Below are positions 27,156 to 41,507 of a stretch of 64,000 bases of DNA, in pieces. Each line of letters opens with the position of its first letter. Positions within the stretch are counted from its first letter, which is position 1. The DNA comes from Saccoglossus kowalevskii. Its lineage: Eukaryota > Hemichordata > Enteropneusta > Harrimaniidae. A model generated the notes under the pieces. It was not told the DNA's origin. It did not search any database and worked only from the letters and a program-made list of their open reading frames with translations. A program made the position numbers and the translations under genes. The stretch lies in contig NW_003126641.1 in the NCBI RefSeq assembly GCF_000003605.2, positions 1-64,000 of the forward strand, given 5' to 3'.

Positions 27156-27685
27156 TAACAGACCCACACAATTGACCATGTATTTTAAAATGTATTAAAA
27201 AAGACAAACATTGCAAATACTGTATCGTTTATGCTTGTGTGTGTGTTAACGGACCCACACAATTGACCATGTATTTTAAAATGTATTAAAAAGCCAAACA
27301 TTGTAAATACTGTATCGTTTATGCTTGTGTGTTAACAGACCCGCACAATTGACCATGTACTAGTATTTTAAAATGTATTAAAAAGCCAAACATTGTAAAT
27401 ACTGTATCGTTTATGCTTGTGTGTTAACAGACCCACACAATTGACCATGTACTAGTATTTTAAAATGTATTAAAAAAGCGAAACATTGTAAATACTGTAT
27501 CGCATATGCTTGTGTGTTAACAGACCCACACAATTGACCATGTACTAGTATTTTAAAATGTATTAAAAAGCCAAACATTGTAAATACTGTATCGTTTATA
27601 CTTGTGACAACAGACCCACACAATTGACCATGTATTTTAAAATGTATTAAAAAAGCCAAACATTGTAAATACTGTATCGTTTATG

Positions 27686-28400
27686 CTTGTCTGTTAACAG
27701 ACCCACACAATTGACCATGTATTTTAAAATGTATTAAAAAAACCAGACATTGTAAATACTGTATCGTTTATGCTTGTGTGTGTGTTAACGGGCCCACACA
27801 ATTGACCATGTACTAGTATTTTAAAATGTATTAAAAAGCCAAACATTGTAAATACTGTATCGCATATGCTTGTGTGTTAACAGGCCCACACAATATACCA
27901 TGTATTTTAAAATGTATTTAAAAAGCCAAACATTGTAAATACTGTATCGTTTATGCTTGTGTGTTAACAGACCCACACAATTGACCATGTATTTTAAAAT
28001 GTATTAAAAAAGCCAAACATTGTAAATACTGTATCGTTTATGCTTGTGTGTTAACAGACCCACACAATTGACCATGTATTTTAAAATGTATTAAAAAAGC
28101 CAGACATTGTAAATACTGTATCGTTTATGCTTGTGTGTGTGTTAACAGACCCACACAATTGATCATGTATTTTAAAATGTATTAAAAAGCCAAACATTGT
28201 AAATACTGTATCGTTTATGCTTGTGTGTGTGTGACAACAGACCCACACAATTGACCATGTATTTTAAAATGTATTAAAAAGCCAAACATTGTAAATACTG
28301 TATCGTTTATGCTGTGTGTGTTAACATACCCACACAATTGACCATGTATTTTAAAATGTATTAAAAAGCCAAACATTGTAAATACTATATCGTTTATGCT
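27686..28400. repeat. Duplicated family I segment (offset 1628), left copy
   Basis: It runs from a CTTGTCTGTTAACAG monomer through CCAGACATTG, AACGGGCCC with CTAGTA, CATATGC/ATATACC and TTGATCATG monomers to a short TATGCTGTGTG linker with AACATACCC. The same order occurs at 29314-30028. The 12-bp insertion monomer that precedes CTTGTCTG elsewhere is missing at both copies. Confidence 0.8.
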
Positions 28401-29313
28401 TGTGTGTTAACAGACCCACACAATTGACCATGTATTTTAAAATGTATTAAAAAAGCCAGACATTGTAAATACTGTATCGTTTATGCTTGTGTGTGTGTGT
28501 GACAACAGACCCACGCAATTGACCATTTCCTAGTATTTTAAAATGTATTAAAAAAGCCAAACATTGTAAATACTGTATCGTTTATGCTTGTGTGTCTGTG
28601 ACAACAGACCCAAACAATTGACCATGTATTTTAAAATGTATTAAAAAGCCAAACATTGTATATACTGTATCGTTTATGCTTGTGTGTGTGTGTGTGTTAA
28701 CAGACCCACACAATTGACCATGTATTTTAAAATGTATTAAAAAAGACAAACATTGCAAATACTGTATCGTTTATGCTTGTGTGTGTGTTAACGGACCCAC
28801 ACAATTGACCATGTATTTTAAAATGTATTAAAAAAGCCAAACATTGTAAATACTGTATCGTGCATGCTTGTGTGTTAACAGACCCACACAATTGACCATG
28901 TACTAGTATTTTAAAATGTATTAAAAAGCCAAACATTGTAAATACTGTATCGCATATGCTTGTGTGTTAACAGGCCCACACAATATACCATGTATTTTAA
29001 AATGTATTTAAAAAGCCAAACATTGTAAATACTGTATCGTTTATGCTTGTGTGTTAACAGACCCACACAATTGAGCATGTATTTTAAAATGTATTAAAAA
29101 AGCCAAACATTGTAAATACTGTATCGTTTATGCTTGTGTGTTAACAGACCCACACAATTGACCATGTATTTTAAAATGTATTTAAAAAGCCAAACATTGT
29201 AAATACTGTATCGTGTATGCTTGTGTGTGTGTGACAACAGACCCACACAATTGACCATGTATTTTAAAATGTATTAAAAAAGGCCACACATTGTAAATAC
29301 TGTATCGTTTATG

Positions 29314-30028
29314 CTTGTCTGTTAACAGACCCACACAATTGACCATGTATTTTAAAATGTATTAAAAAAACCAGACATTGTAAATACTGTATCGTTTATG
29401 CTTGTGTGTGTGTTAACGGGCCCACACAATTGACCATGTACTAGTATTTTAAAATGTATTAAAAAGCCAAACATTGTAAATACTGTATCGCATATGCTTG
29501 TGTGTTAACAGGCCCACACAATATACCATGTATTTTAAAATGTATTTAAAAAGCCAAACATTGTAAATACTGTATCGTTTATGCTTGTGTGTTAACAGAC
29601 CCACACAATTGACCATGTATTTTAAAATGTATTAAAAAAGCCAAACATTGTAAATACTGTATCGTTTATGCTTGTGTGTTAACAGACCCACACAATTGAC
29701 CATGTATTTTAAAATGTATTAAAAAAACCAGACATTGTAAATACTGTATCGTTTATGCTTGTGTGTGTGTTAACAGACCCACACAATTGATCATGTATTT
29801 TAAAATGTATTAAAAAGCCAAACATTGTAAATACTGTATCGTTTATGCTTGTGTGTGTGTGACAACAGACCCACACAATTGACCATGTATTTTAAAATGT
29901 ATTAAAAAGCCAAACATTGTAAATACTGTATCGTTTATGCTGTGTGTGTTAACATACCCACACAATTGACCATGTATTTTAAAATGTATTAAAAAGCCAA
30001 ACATTGTAAATACTATATCGTTTATGCT
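29314..30028. repeat. Duplicated family I segment (offset 1628), right copy
   Basis: Partner of 27686-28400, with the same variant order up to TACTATATCG near 30013. It explains why the anchor spacing across this interval (3062 bp) is nearly double the usual. Confidence 0.8.
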
Positions 30029-30051
30029 GTGTGTGTGTGACAACAGACCCA

Positions 30052-30662
30052 CACAATTGACTATGTATTTTAAAATGTATTAAAAAAGCAAAACATTGTA
30101 AATACTGTATCGTGCATGCTAGTGTGTTAACAGACCTACACAATTGACCATGTATTTTAAAATGTATTTAAAAAGCCAAACATTGTAAATACTGTATCGT
30201 GTATGCTTGTGTGTGTGTGACAACAGACCCACACAATTGACCATGTATTTTAAAATGTATTAAAAAATGCCACACATTGTAAATACTGTATCGTGTATGC
30301 TTGTGTGTCAACAGAGCCACACAATTGACCATGTATTTTAAAATGTATTAAAAAGCCAAACATTGTAAATACTGTATCGTTTATGCTTGTGTGTTAACAG
30401 ACACACACAATTGACCATGTACTAGTATTTTAAAATGTATTAAAAAGCCAAACATTGTAAATACTGTATCGTTTATGCTTGTGTGTTAACAGACCCACAC
30501 AATTGACCATGTACTAGTATTTTAAAATGTATTAAAAAAGCCAAACATTGTAAATACTGTATCGTGCATGCTTGTGTGTTAACAGACCCACACAATTGAC
30601 CATGTACTAGTATTTTAAAATGTATTAAAAAGCCAAACATTGTAAATACTGTATCGTTTATG
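30052..30662. repeat. Family I segment repeated at 33.0 kb (offset 2980)
   Basis: TTGACTATG, AAAGCAAAACATTG, GCTAGTGTG, ACAGACCTACAC, AAAAAATGCCACAC (30261 and 33241), TGTCAACAGAGCC and ACAGACACACAC occur in the same order 2980 bp downstream. That equals the spacing of the short-linker anchors at 30663 and 33643. Confidence 0.82.
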
Positions 30663-31479
30663 CTTGTGACAACAGACCCACACAATTGACCATGTATTTT
30701 AAAATGTATTAAAAAAGCCAAACATTGTAAATACTGTATCGTTTATGCTTGTGTGTTAACAGACTCACACAATTGATCATGTATTTTAAAATGTATTAAA
30801 AAAGTATTTAAAAAGCCAAACATTGTAAATACTGTATCGTTTATGCTTGTCTGTTAACAGACCCACACAATTGACCATGTATTTTAAAATGTATTAAAAA
30901 AACCAGACATTGTAAATACTGTATCGTTTATGCTTGTGTGTGTGTTAACGGACCCACACAATTGACCATGTATTTTAAAATGTATTAAAAAAACCAAACA
31001 TTGTAAATACTGTATCGTTTATGCTTGTGTGTGTGTGACAACAGACCCACACAATTGACCAAGTATTTTAAAATGTATTAAAAAGCCAAAAATTGTAAAT
31101 ACTGTATCGTTTATGCTTGTGTGTGTGTTAACGGACCGACACAATTGACCATGTATTTTAAAATGTATTAAAAAGCCAAACATTGTAAATACTGTATCGT
31201 TTATGCTTGTGTGTGTGTGACAACAGACCCACACAATTGACCATGTATTTTAAAATGTATTAAAAAAGCCAAACATTGTAAATACTGTATCGTTTATGCT
31301 TGTGTGTTAACAGACTCACACAATTGACCATGTATTTTAAAATGTATTAAAAAAGCCAAACATTGTAAATACTATATCGTTTATGCTTGTGTGTTAACAG
31401 ACTCACACAATTGACCATGTATTTTAAAATGTATTATAAAAGCCGAACATTGTAAATACTGTATCGCATATGCTTGTGT

Positions 31480-32650
31480 GTTAACAGACCCACACAATTG
31501 ACCATGTATTTTAAAATGTATTAAAAAAAGCCAGACATTGTAAATACTGTATCGTTTATGCTTGTGTGTGTGTTAACGGACCCACACAATTGATCATGTA
31601 TTTTAAAATGTATTAAAAAGCCAAACATTGTAAATACTGTATCGCATATGCTTGTGTGTTAACAGGCCCACACAATAGACCATGTATTTTAAAATGTATT
31701 TAAAAAGCCAAACATTGCAAATACTGTATCTTTTATACTTGTGTATGTGTGTTAACAGACCCACACAATTGACCATGTATTTTAAAATGTATTAAAAAAA
31801 CCAAACATTGTAAATACTGTATCGTTTATGCTTGTGTGTGTGTGACAACAGACCCACACAATTGACCATGTATTTTAAAATGTATTAAAAAGCCAAACAT
31901 TGTAAATACTGTATCCTTTATGCTTGTGTGTGTGTTAACGGACCCACACAATTGACCATGTATTTTAAAATGTAGTAAAAAGCCAAACATTGTAAATACT
32001 GTATCGTTTATGCTGTGTGTGTTAACATACCCACACAATTGACCATGTATTTTAAAATGTATTAAAAAGCCAAACATTGTAAATACTATATCGTTTATGC
32101 TTGTGTGTAAACAGACTCACACAATTGACTATGTATTTTAAAATGTATTAAAAAAGCCAAACATTGTAATTACTGTATCGCATATGCTTGTGTGTACAGG
32201 CATAGGCCCACACAATTGACCATGTATTTTAAAATGTATAAAAAAGCCAAACATTGCAAATACTGTATCGTTTATTCTTGTGTATGTGTGTTAACAGACC
32301 CGCACAATTGACCATGTATTTTAAAATGTATTTAAATAGCCAAACATTGTAAATACTGTATCGTTTATGCTTGTGTGTGTATGAAAACAGACCCACACAA
32401 TTGAGCATGTATTTTAAAATGTATTAAAAAGCCAAACATTGTAAATACTGTATCCTTTATGCTCGTGTGTGTGTTAACGGACCCACACAATTGACCATGT
32501 ATTTTAAAATGTATTAAAAAAGTCAAACATTGCAAATACTGTATCGTTTATGCGTGTGTATGTGTGTTAACAGAGCCACACAATTGACCATGTATTTTAA
32601 AATGTATTAAAAAAACCAAACATTGTAAATACTGTATCGTTTATGCTTGT
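31480..32650. repeat. Family II island inside family I, related to 7.15-7.8 kb
   Basis: CATATGC/GGCCC/AATAGACC, TTTATACTTGTGTATG (31738 against 7531) and TATCCTTTATGC (near 31911 against 7706) are shared at offsets of 24,205-24,207. Near 32553 the GCGTGTGTATG anchor with the rare ACAGAGCCACAC linker matches 7173. CTAGTA monomers are absent here. Within it, 32.10-32.25 kb holds an irregular stretch with an odd linker (GTACAGGCATAGGCCC). Confidence 0.75.
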
Positions 32651-33642
32651 GTGTTAACAGACCCACACAATTGACCATGTATTTTAAAATGTATTAAAAA
32701 AGCCAGACATTGTAAATACTGTATCGTTTATGCTTGTGTGTGTGTTAACAGACCCACACAATTGATCATGTATTTTAAAATGTATTAAAAAGCCAAACAT
32801 TGTAAATACTGTATCGTTTATGCTTGTGTGTGTGTGACAACAGACCCACACAATTGACCATGTATTTTAAAATGTATTAAAAAAGCCAAACATTGTAAAT
32901 ACTGTATCGTGGATGCTTGTGTGTGTGTTAACGGACCCACACAATTGACCATGTATTTTAAAATGTATTAAAAAGCCAAACATTGTAAATACTGTATCGT
33001 TTATGCTTGTGTGTGTGTGACAACAGACCCACACAATTGACTATGTATTTTAAAATGTATTAAAAAAGCAAAACATTGTAAATACTGTATCGTGCATGCT
33101 AGTGTGTTAACAGACCTACACAATTGACCATGTATTTTAAAATGTATTTAAAAATCCAAACATTTTAAATACTGTATCGTGTATGCTTGTGTGTGTGTGA
33201 CAACAGACCCACACAATTGACCATATATTTTAAAATGTATTAAAAAATGCCACACATTGTAAATACTGTATCGTGTATGCTTGTGTGTCAACAGAGCCAC
33301 ACAATTGACCATGTATTTTAAAATGTATTAAAAAGCCAAACATTGTAAATACTGTATCGTTTATGCTTGTGTGTTAACAGACACACACAATTGACCATGT
33401 ACTAGTATTGTAAAATGTATTAAAAAGCCAAACATTGTAAATACTGTATCGTTTATGCTTGTGTGTTAACAGACCCACACAATTGACCATGTACTAGTAT
33501 TTTAAAATATATTAAAAAAGCCAAACATTGTAAATACTGTATCGTGCATGCTTGTGTGTTAACAGACCCACACAATTGACCATGTACTAGTATTTTAAAA
33601 TGTATTAAAAAGCCAAACATTGTAAATACTGTATCGTTTATA

Positions 33643-35385
33643 CTTGTGACAACAGACCCACACAATTGACCATGTATTTTAAAATGTATTAAAAAAGCCA
33701 AACATTGTAAATACTGTATCGTTTATGCTTGTGTGTTAACAGACTCACACAATTGACCATGTATTTTAAAATGTATTAAAAAAGTATTACAAAAGCCAAA
33801 CATTGTAAATACTGTATCGTTTATGCTTGTCTGTTAACAGACTCACACAATTGACCATGTATTTTAAAATGTATTAAAAATGTATTAAAAAAGCCAAACA
33901 TTGTAAATATTGTATCGTTTATGCGTGTGTGTGTATGACAACAGACCCACACAATTGACCATGTATTTTAAAATGTATTAAAAAGCCAAACATTGTAAAT
34001 ACTGTATCGTTTATGCTTGTGTGTGTGTGTGACAACAGACCCACGCAATTGACCATTTACTAGTATTTTAAAATGTATTAAAAAAGCCAAACATTGTAAA
34101 TACTGTATCGTTTATGCTTGTGTGTCTGTGACAACAGACCCAAACAATTGACCGTGTATTTTAAAATGTATTAAAAAGCCAAACATTGTAAATACTGTAT
34201 CGTTTATGCTTGTGTGTCTGTGACAACAGACCCAAACAATTGACCATGTATTTTAAAATGTATTAAAAAGCCAAACATTGTATATACTGTATCGTTTATG
34301 CTTGTGTGTGTGTGTGTGTTAACAGACCCACACAATTGACCATGTATTTTAAAATGTATTAAAAAAGACAAACATTGCAAATACTGTATCGTTTATGCTT
34401 GTGTGTGTGTTAACGGACCCACACAATTGACCATGTATTTTAAAATGTATTAAAAAAGCCAAACATTGTAAATACTGTATCGTGCATGCTTGTGTGTTAA
34501 CAGACCCACACAATTGACCATGTACTAGTATTTTAAAATGTATTAAAAAGCCAAACATTGTAAATACTGTATCGCATATGCTTGTGTGTTAACAGGCCCA
34601 CACAATATACCATGTATTTTAAAATGTATTTAAAAAGCCAAACATTGTAAATACTGTATCGTTTATGCTTGTGTGTTAACAGACCCACACAATTGAGCAT
34701 GTATTTTAAAATGTATTAAAAAAGCCAAACATTGTAAATACTGTATCGTTTATGCTTGTGTGTTAACAGACCCACACAATTGAGCATGTATTTTAAAATG
34801 TATTAAAAAAGCCAAACATTGTAAATACTGTATCGTTTATGATTGTGTGTTAACAGACCCACACAATTGACCATGTATTTTAAAATGTATTTAAAAAGCC
34901 AAACATTGTAAATACTGTATCGTGTATGCTTGTGTGTGTGTGACAACAGACCCACACAATTGACCATGTATTTTAAAATGTATTAAAAAAGGCCACACAT
35001 TGTAAATACTGTATCGTGTATGCTTGTGTGTCAACAGAGCCACACAATTGACCATGTATTTTAAAATGTATTAAAAAGCCAAACATTGTAAATACTGTAT
35101 CGTTTATGCTTGTGTGTTAACAGACACACACAATTGACCATGTACTAGTATTGTAAAATGTATTAAAAAGCCAAACATTGTAAATACTGTATCGTTTATG
35201 CTTGTGTGTTAACAGACCCACACAATTGACCATGTACTAGTATTTTAAAATATATTAAAAAAGCCAAACATTGTAAACACTGTATCGTGCATGCTTGTGT
35301 GTTAACAGACCCACACAATTGACCATGTACTAGTATTTTAAAATGTATTAAAAAGCCAAACATTGTAAATACTGTATCGTTTATA
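33643..35385. repeat. Family I higher-order unit, anchor spacing 1743 bp
   Basis: It contains two insertion monomers close together (near 33785 and 33880), a CCATTTACTAG monomer near 34050, a 16-base GT run (34304-34319), paired TTGAGCATG monomers and TGTCAACAGAGCC near 35030. The next unit also starts with two insertion monomers (near 35525 and 35620). Confidence 0.78.
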
Positions 35386-35900
35386 CTTGTGACAACAGAC
35401 CCACACAATTGACCATGTATTTTAAAATGTATTAAAAAAGCCAAACATTGTAAATACTGTATCGTTTATGCTTGTGTGTTAACAGACTCACACAATTGAC
35501 CATGTATTTTAAAATGTATTAAAAAAGTATTAAAAAAGCCAAACATTGTAAATACTGTATCGTTTATGCTTGTCTGTTAACAGACTCACACAATTGACCA
35601 TGTATTTTAAAATGTATTAAAAAAGTATTAAAAAAGCCAAACATTGTAAATATTGTATCGTTTATGCGTGTGTGTGTATGACAACAGACCCACACAATTG
35701 ACCATGTATTTTAAAATGTATTAAAAAGCCAAACATTGTAAATACTGTATCGTTTATGCTTGTGTGTGTGTGTGACAACAGACCCACGCAATTGACCATT
35801 TACTAGTATTTTAAAATGTATTAAAAAAGCCAAACATTGTAAATACTGTATCGTTTATGCTTGTGTGTCTGTGACAACAGACCCAAACAATTGACCATGT

Positions 35901-37167
35901 ATTTTAAAATGTATTAAAAAAGCCAAACATTGCAAATACTGTATCGTGCATGCTTGTGTGTGTGTGTGACAACAGACCCACACAATTGACTATGTATTTT
36001 AAAATGTATTAAAAAAGCCAAACATTGTAAATACTGTATCGTGCATGCGTGTGTGTTAACAGACCCACACAATTGACCATGTATTTTAAAATGTATTAAA
36101 AAAGCCAAACATTGTAAATACTGTATCGTTTATGCTTGTGTGTTAACAGACACACACAATTGACCATGTATTTTAAAATGTATTAAAAAAGCCAAACATT
36201 GTAAATACTGTATCGTTTATGCTTGTGTGTTAACAGACCCACACAATTGACCATGTATTTTAAAATGTATTAAAAAAGCCAGACATTGTAAATACTGTAT
36301 CGTTTATGCTTGTGTGTGTGTTAACGGACGCACACAATTGATCATGTATTTTAAAATGTATTAAAAAGCCAAACATTGTAAATACTGTATCGTTTATGCT
36401 TGTTTGTGTGTGACAACAGACCCACACAATTGACCATGTATTTTAAAATGTATTAAAAAAGCCAAACATTGTAAATACTGTATCGTGCATGCTTGTGTGT
36501 GTGTGACAACAGACCCACACAATTGACTATGTATTTTAAAATGTATTAAAAGAGCCAAACACTGTAAATACTGTATCGTGCATGCTTGTGTGTTAACAGA
36601 CCCACACAATTGACCATGTATTTTAAAATGTATTAAAAAAGCCAAACACTGTAAATACTGTATCGTGTATGCTTGTGTGTGTGTGACAACAGACCCACAC
36701 AATTGACCATGTATTTTAAAATGTATTAAAAAAGCCAAACATTGGAAATACTGTATCGTGTATGCTTGTGTGACAACAGACCCACAAAATTGACCATGTA
36801 TTTTAAAATGTATTAAAAAAGCCAAACATTGCAAATACTGTATCGTTTATGCTTGTGTATGTGTGTTAACAGACCCACACAATTGACCATGTATTTTAAA
36901 ATGTATTAAAAAAGCCAAACATTGTAGATAATATATCGTTTATGCTTGTGTGTTAACAGACTCACACAATTGACCATGTATTTTAAAATGTATTAAAAAA
37001 GCCAAACATTGTAAATACTATATCGTTTATGCTTGTGTGTTAACAGACTCACACAAATGACCATGTATTTTAAAATGTATTAAAAAAGCCAAACATTGTA
37101 AATACTGTATCGCATATGCTTGTGTGTTAACAGGCCCACACAATTGACCATGTATTTTAAAATGTAT
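35901..37167. repeat. Family II island inside family I, copy of 5.1-6.4 kb
   Basis: Partner of 5140-6405 at offset 30,762. It is flanked on the left by a family I monomer with CAAACAATTG. After about 37.17 kb it continues with family II-like and mixed monomers to about 38.0 kb, including a partial second copy (37790-37990) of the GGAAATAC/CACAAAATTG pair. Confidence 0.82.
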
Positions 37168-38100
37168 TAAAAAAGCCAAACATTGTAAATACTGTATCGT
37201 TTATGCTTGTGTGTTAACAGGCCCACACAATTGACCATGTATTTTAAAATGTATTAAAAAAGCCAAACATTGTAAATATTGTATCGTTTATGCGTGTGTG
37301 TGTATGACAACAGACCCACACAATTGACCATGTATTTTAAAATGTATTAAAAAATCCAAACATTGTAAATACTGTATCGTGCATGCTTGTGTGTTAACAG
37401 ACCCACACAATTGACCATGTATTTTAAAATGTATTAAAAAAGCCAGACATTGTAAATACTGTATCGTTTATGCTTGTGTGTGTGTTAACGGACGCACACA
37501 ATTGATCATGTATTTTAAAATGTATTAAAAAATCCAAACATTGTAAATACTGTATCGTGCATGCTTGTGTGTTAACAGACCCACACAATTGACCATGTAT
37601 TTTAAAATGTATTAAAAAAGCCAAACATTGTAAATACTGTATCGTTTATGCTTGTGTGTTAACAGACCCACACAATTGAGCATGTATTTTAAAATGTATT
37701 AAAAAAGCCAGACATTGTAAATACTGTATCGTTTATGCTTGTGTGTGTGTTAACGGACCCACACAATTGATCATGTATTTTAAAATGTATTAAAAAGCCA
37801 AACATTGTAAATACTGTATCGTGTATGCTTGTGTGTGTGTGACAACAGACCCACACAATTGACCATGTATTTTAAAATGTATTAAAAAAGCCAAACATTG
37901 GAAATACTGTATCGTGTATGCTTGTGTGACAACAGACCCACAAAATTGACCATGTATTTTAAAATGTATTAAAAAAGCCAAACATTGCAAATACTGTATC
38001 GTTTATGCTTGTGTATGTGTGTTAACAGACCCACACAATTGAGCATGTATTTTAAAATGTATTAAAAAAGCCAAACATTGTAGATACTGTATCGTTTATG

Positions 38101-40230
38101 CTTGTGTGTGTGTTAACAGACCCACACAATTGATCATGTATTTTAAAATGTATTAAAAAGCCAAACATTGTAAATACTGTATCGTGTATGCTTGTGTGTT
38201 AACAGACCCACACAATTGACCATGTACTAGTATTTTAAAATGTATTAAAAAGCCAAACATTGTAAATACTGTATCGCATATGCTTGTGTGTTAACAGGCC
38301 CACACAATATACCATGTATTTTAAAATGTATTAAAAAAGCCAAACATTGTAAATACTGTATCGTTTATGCTTGTCTGTTAACAGACTCACACAATTGACC
38401 ATGTATTTTAAAATGTATTAAAAAAGTATTAAAAAAGCCAAACATTGTAAATATTGTATCGTTTATGCGTGTGTGTGTATGACAACAGACCCACACAATT
38501 GACCATGTATTTTAAAATGTATTAAAAAGCCAAACATTGTAAATACTGTATCGTTTATGCTTGTGTGTGTGTGTGACAACAGACCCACGCAATTGACCAT
38601 TTACTAGTATTTTAAAATGTATTAAAAAAGCCAAACATTGTAAATACTGTATCGTTTATGCTTGTGTGTCTGTGACAACAGACCCAAACAATTGACCGTG
38701 TATTTTAAAATGTATTAAAAAGCCAAACATTGTAAATACTGTATCGTTTATGCTTGTGTGTCTGTGACAACAGACCCAAACAATTGACCATGTATTTTAA
38801 AATGTATTAAAAAGCCAAACATTGTATATACTGTATCGTTTATGCTTGTGTGTGTGTGTGTGTGTTAACAGACCCACACAATTGACCATGTATTTTAAAA
38901 TGTATTAAAAAAGCCAAACATTGTAAATACTGTATCGTTTATGCTTGTGTGTGTGTTAACAGACCCACACAATTGATCATGTATTTTAAAATGTATTAAA
39001 AAGCCAAACATTGTAAATACTGTATCGTGTATGCTTGTGTGTTAACAGACCCACACAATTGACCATGTACTAGTATTTTAAAATGTATTAAAAAGCCAAA
39101 CATTGTAAATACTGTATCGCATATGCTTGTGTGTTAACAGGCCCACACAATATACCATGTATTTTAAAATGTATTAAAAAAGCCAAACATTGTAAATACT
39201 GTATCGTTTATGCTTGTCTGTTAACAGACTCACACAATTGACCATGTATTTTAAAATGTATTAAAAAAGTATTAAAAAAGCCAAACATTGTAAATATTGT
39301 ATCGTTTATGCGTGTGTGTGTATGACAACAGACCCACACAATTGACCATGTATTTTAAAATGTATTAAAAAGCCAAACATTGTAAATACTGTATCGTTTA
39401 TGCTTGTGTGTGTGTGTGACAACAGACCCACGCTATTGACCATTTACTAGTATTTTAAAATGTATTAAAAAAGCCAAACATTGTAAATACTGTATCGTTT
39501 ATGCTTGTGTGTCTGTGACAACAGACCCAAACAATTGACCGTGTATTTTAAAATGTATTAAAAAGCCAAACATTGTAAATACTGTATCGTTTATGCTTGT
39601 GTGTCTGTGACAACAGACCCAAACAATTGACCATGTATTTTAAAATGTATTAAAAAGCCAAACATTGTATATACTGTATCGTTTATGCTTGTGTGTGTGT
39701 GTGTGTGTTAACAGACCCACACAATTGACCATGTATTTTAAAATGTATTAAAAAAGACAAACATTGCAAATACTGTATCGTTTATGCTTGTGTGTGTGTT
39801 AACGGACCCACACAATTGACCATGTATTTTAAAATGTATTAAAAAAGCCAAACATTGTAAATACTGTATCGTGCATGCTTGTGTGTTAACAGACCCACAC
39901 AATTGACCATGTACTAGTATTTTAAAATGTATTAAAAAGCCAAACATTGTAAATACTGTATCGCATATGCTTGTGTGTTAACAGGCCCACACAATATACC
40001 ATGTATTTTAAAATGTATTTAAAAAGCCAAACATTGTAAATACTGTATCGTTTATGCTTGTGTGTTAACAGACCCACACAATTGAGCATGTATTTTAAAA
40101 TGTATTAAAAAAGCCAAACATTGTAAATACTGTATCGTTTATGCTTGTGTGTTAACAGACCCACACAATTGACCATGTATTTTAAAATGTATTAAAAAAG
40201 CCAGACATTGTAAATACTGTATCGTTTATG
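38101..40230. repeat. Three-step tandem of family I units (843 and 1287 bp)
   Basis: A TTGATCATG monomer followed by TGTATGC, a CTAGTA monomer, CATATGC/ATATACC, CTTGTCTG, the 12-bp insertion and GCGTGTGTGTATG begins near 38101, again near 38944 and again near 40231. The spacings 843 and 1287 differ by 444 bp, the length of about five monomers. Units two and three share GCTATTGACCATTTACTAG (near 39432 and 40721), which is absent from unit one. Confidence 0.82.
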
Positions 40231-41507
40231 CTTGTGTGTGTGTTAACAGACCCACACAATTGATCATGTATTTTAAAATGTATTAAAAAGCCAAACATTG
40301 TAAATACTGTATCGTGTATGCTTGTGTGTTAACAGACCCACACAATTGACCATGTACTAGTATTTTAAAATGTATTAAAAAGCCAAACATTGTAAATACT
40401 GTATCGCATATGCTTGTGTGTTAACAGGCCCACACAATATACCATGTATTTTAAAATGTATTAAAAAAGCCAAACATTGTAAATACTGTATCGTTTATGC
40501 TTGTCTGTTAACAGACTCACACAATTGACCATGTATTTTAAAATGTATTAAAAAAGTATTAAAAAAGCCAAACATTGTAAATATTGTATCGTTTATGCGT
40601 GTGTGTGTATGACAACAGACCCACACAATTGACCATGTATTTTAAAATGTATTAAAAAGCCAAACATTGTAAATACTGTATCGTTTATGCTTGTGTGTGT
40701 GTGTGACAACAGACCCACGCTATTGACCATTTACTAGTATTTTAAAATGTATTAAAAAAGCCAAACATTGTAAATACTGTATCGTTTATGCTTGTGTGTT
40801 AACAAGACCCACACAATTGACCATGTACTAGTATTTAAAATGTATTAAAAAAGCCAAACATTGTAAATACTGTATCGTGCATGCTTGTGTGTTAACAGAC
40901 CCACACAATTGACCATGTACTAGTATTTTAAAATGTATTAAAAAGCCATTGTAAATACTGTATCGTTTATGCTTGTGACAACAGACCCACACAATTGACC
41001 ATGTATTTTAAAATGTATTAAAAAAGCCAAACATTGTAAATACTGTATCGTTTATGCTTGTGTGTTAACAGACTCACACAATTGACCATGTATTTTAAAA
41101 TGTATTAAAAAAGTATTAAAAAAGCCAAACATTGTAAATACTGTATCGTTTATGCTTGTCTGTTAACAGACCCACACAATTGACCATGTATTTTAAAATG
41201 TATTAAAAAAACCAGACATTGTAAATACTGTATCGTTTATGCTTGTGTGTGTGTTAACGGGCCCACACAATTGACCATGTACTAGTATTTTAAAATGTAT
41301 TAAAAAGCCAAACATTGTAAATACTGTATCGCATATGCTTGTGTGTTAACAGGCCCACACAATATACCATGTATTTTAAAATGTATTTAAAAAGCCAAAC
41401 ATTGTAAATACTGTATCGTTTATGCTTGTGTGTTAACAGACCCACACAATTGACCATGTATTTTAAAATGTATTAAAAAAGCCAAACATTGTAAATACTG
41501 TATCGTT

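Larger units (their letters stand above)
25855..27600. repeat. Family I higher-order unit, anchor spacing 1746 bp
   Basis: It contains the 12-bp insertion near 25990, AGCCGAGCATTG near 26541, two GT expansions (26839-26857 and 27130-27155) and an AAAGCGAAACATTG monomer near 27478. Confidence 0.78.
35386..40971. repeat. Long anchor interval (5586 bp) with inserted blocks
   Basis: No CTTGTGACAACAG occurs in this span. It holds the family II island 35901-37167 and the three-step tandem 38101-40230. It closes with a CTAGTA pair and a GCCATTG-deleted monomer near 40945, as at 20.2, 22.1 and 54.3 kb. Confidence 0.7.
17330..41480. repeat. Family I domain (second), with family II islands
   Basis: This is the largest domain. 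CTAGTA monomers, 12-bp A-rich insertions (near 20400, 22285, 24280, 25990, 30801, 33785, 35525, 35620, 38420, 39262, 40555 and 41110) and nine of the fourteen CTTGTGACAACAG anchors fall here. Islands of the other lineage interrupt it, notably about 31.5-32.65 kb and 35.9-37.2 kb. Anchor spacings are 1886, 1995, 1713, 1746, 3062, 2980, 1743 and 5586 bp. Confidence 0.72.

Noticed and set aside
32190-32215. Odd linker GTACAGGCATAGGCCC as a possible insertion footprint
   Set aside because: It is a single copy only a few bases longer than a normal linker and lies among other small indels. A local duplication or consensus error is simpler.
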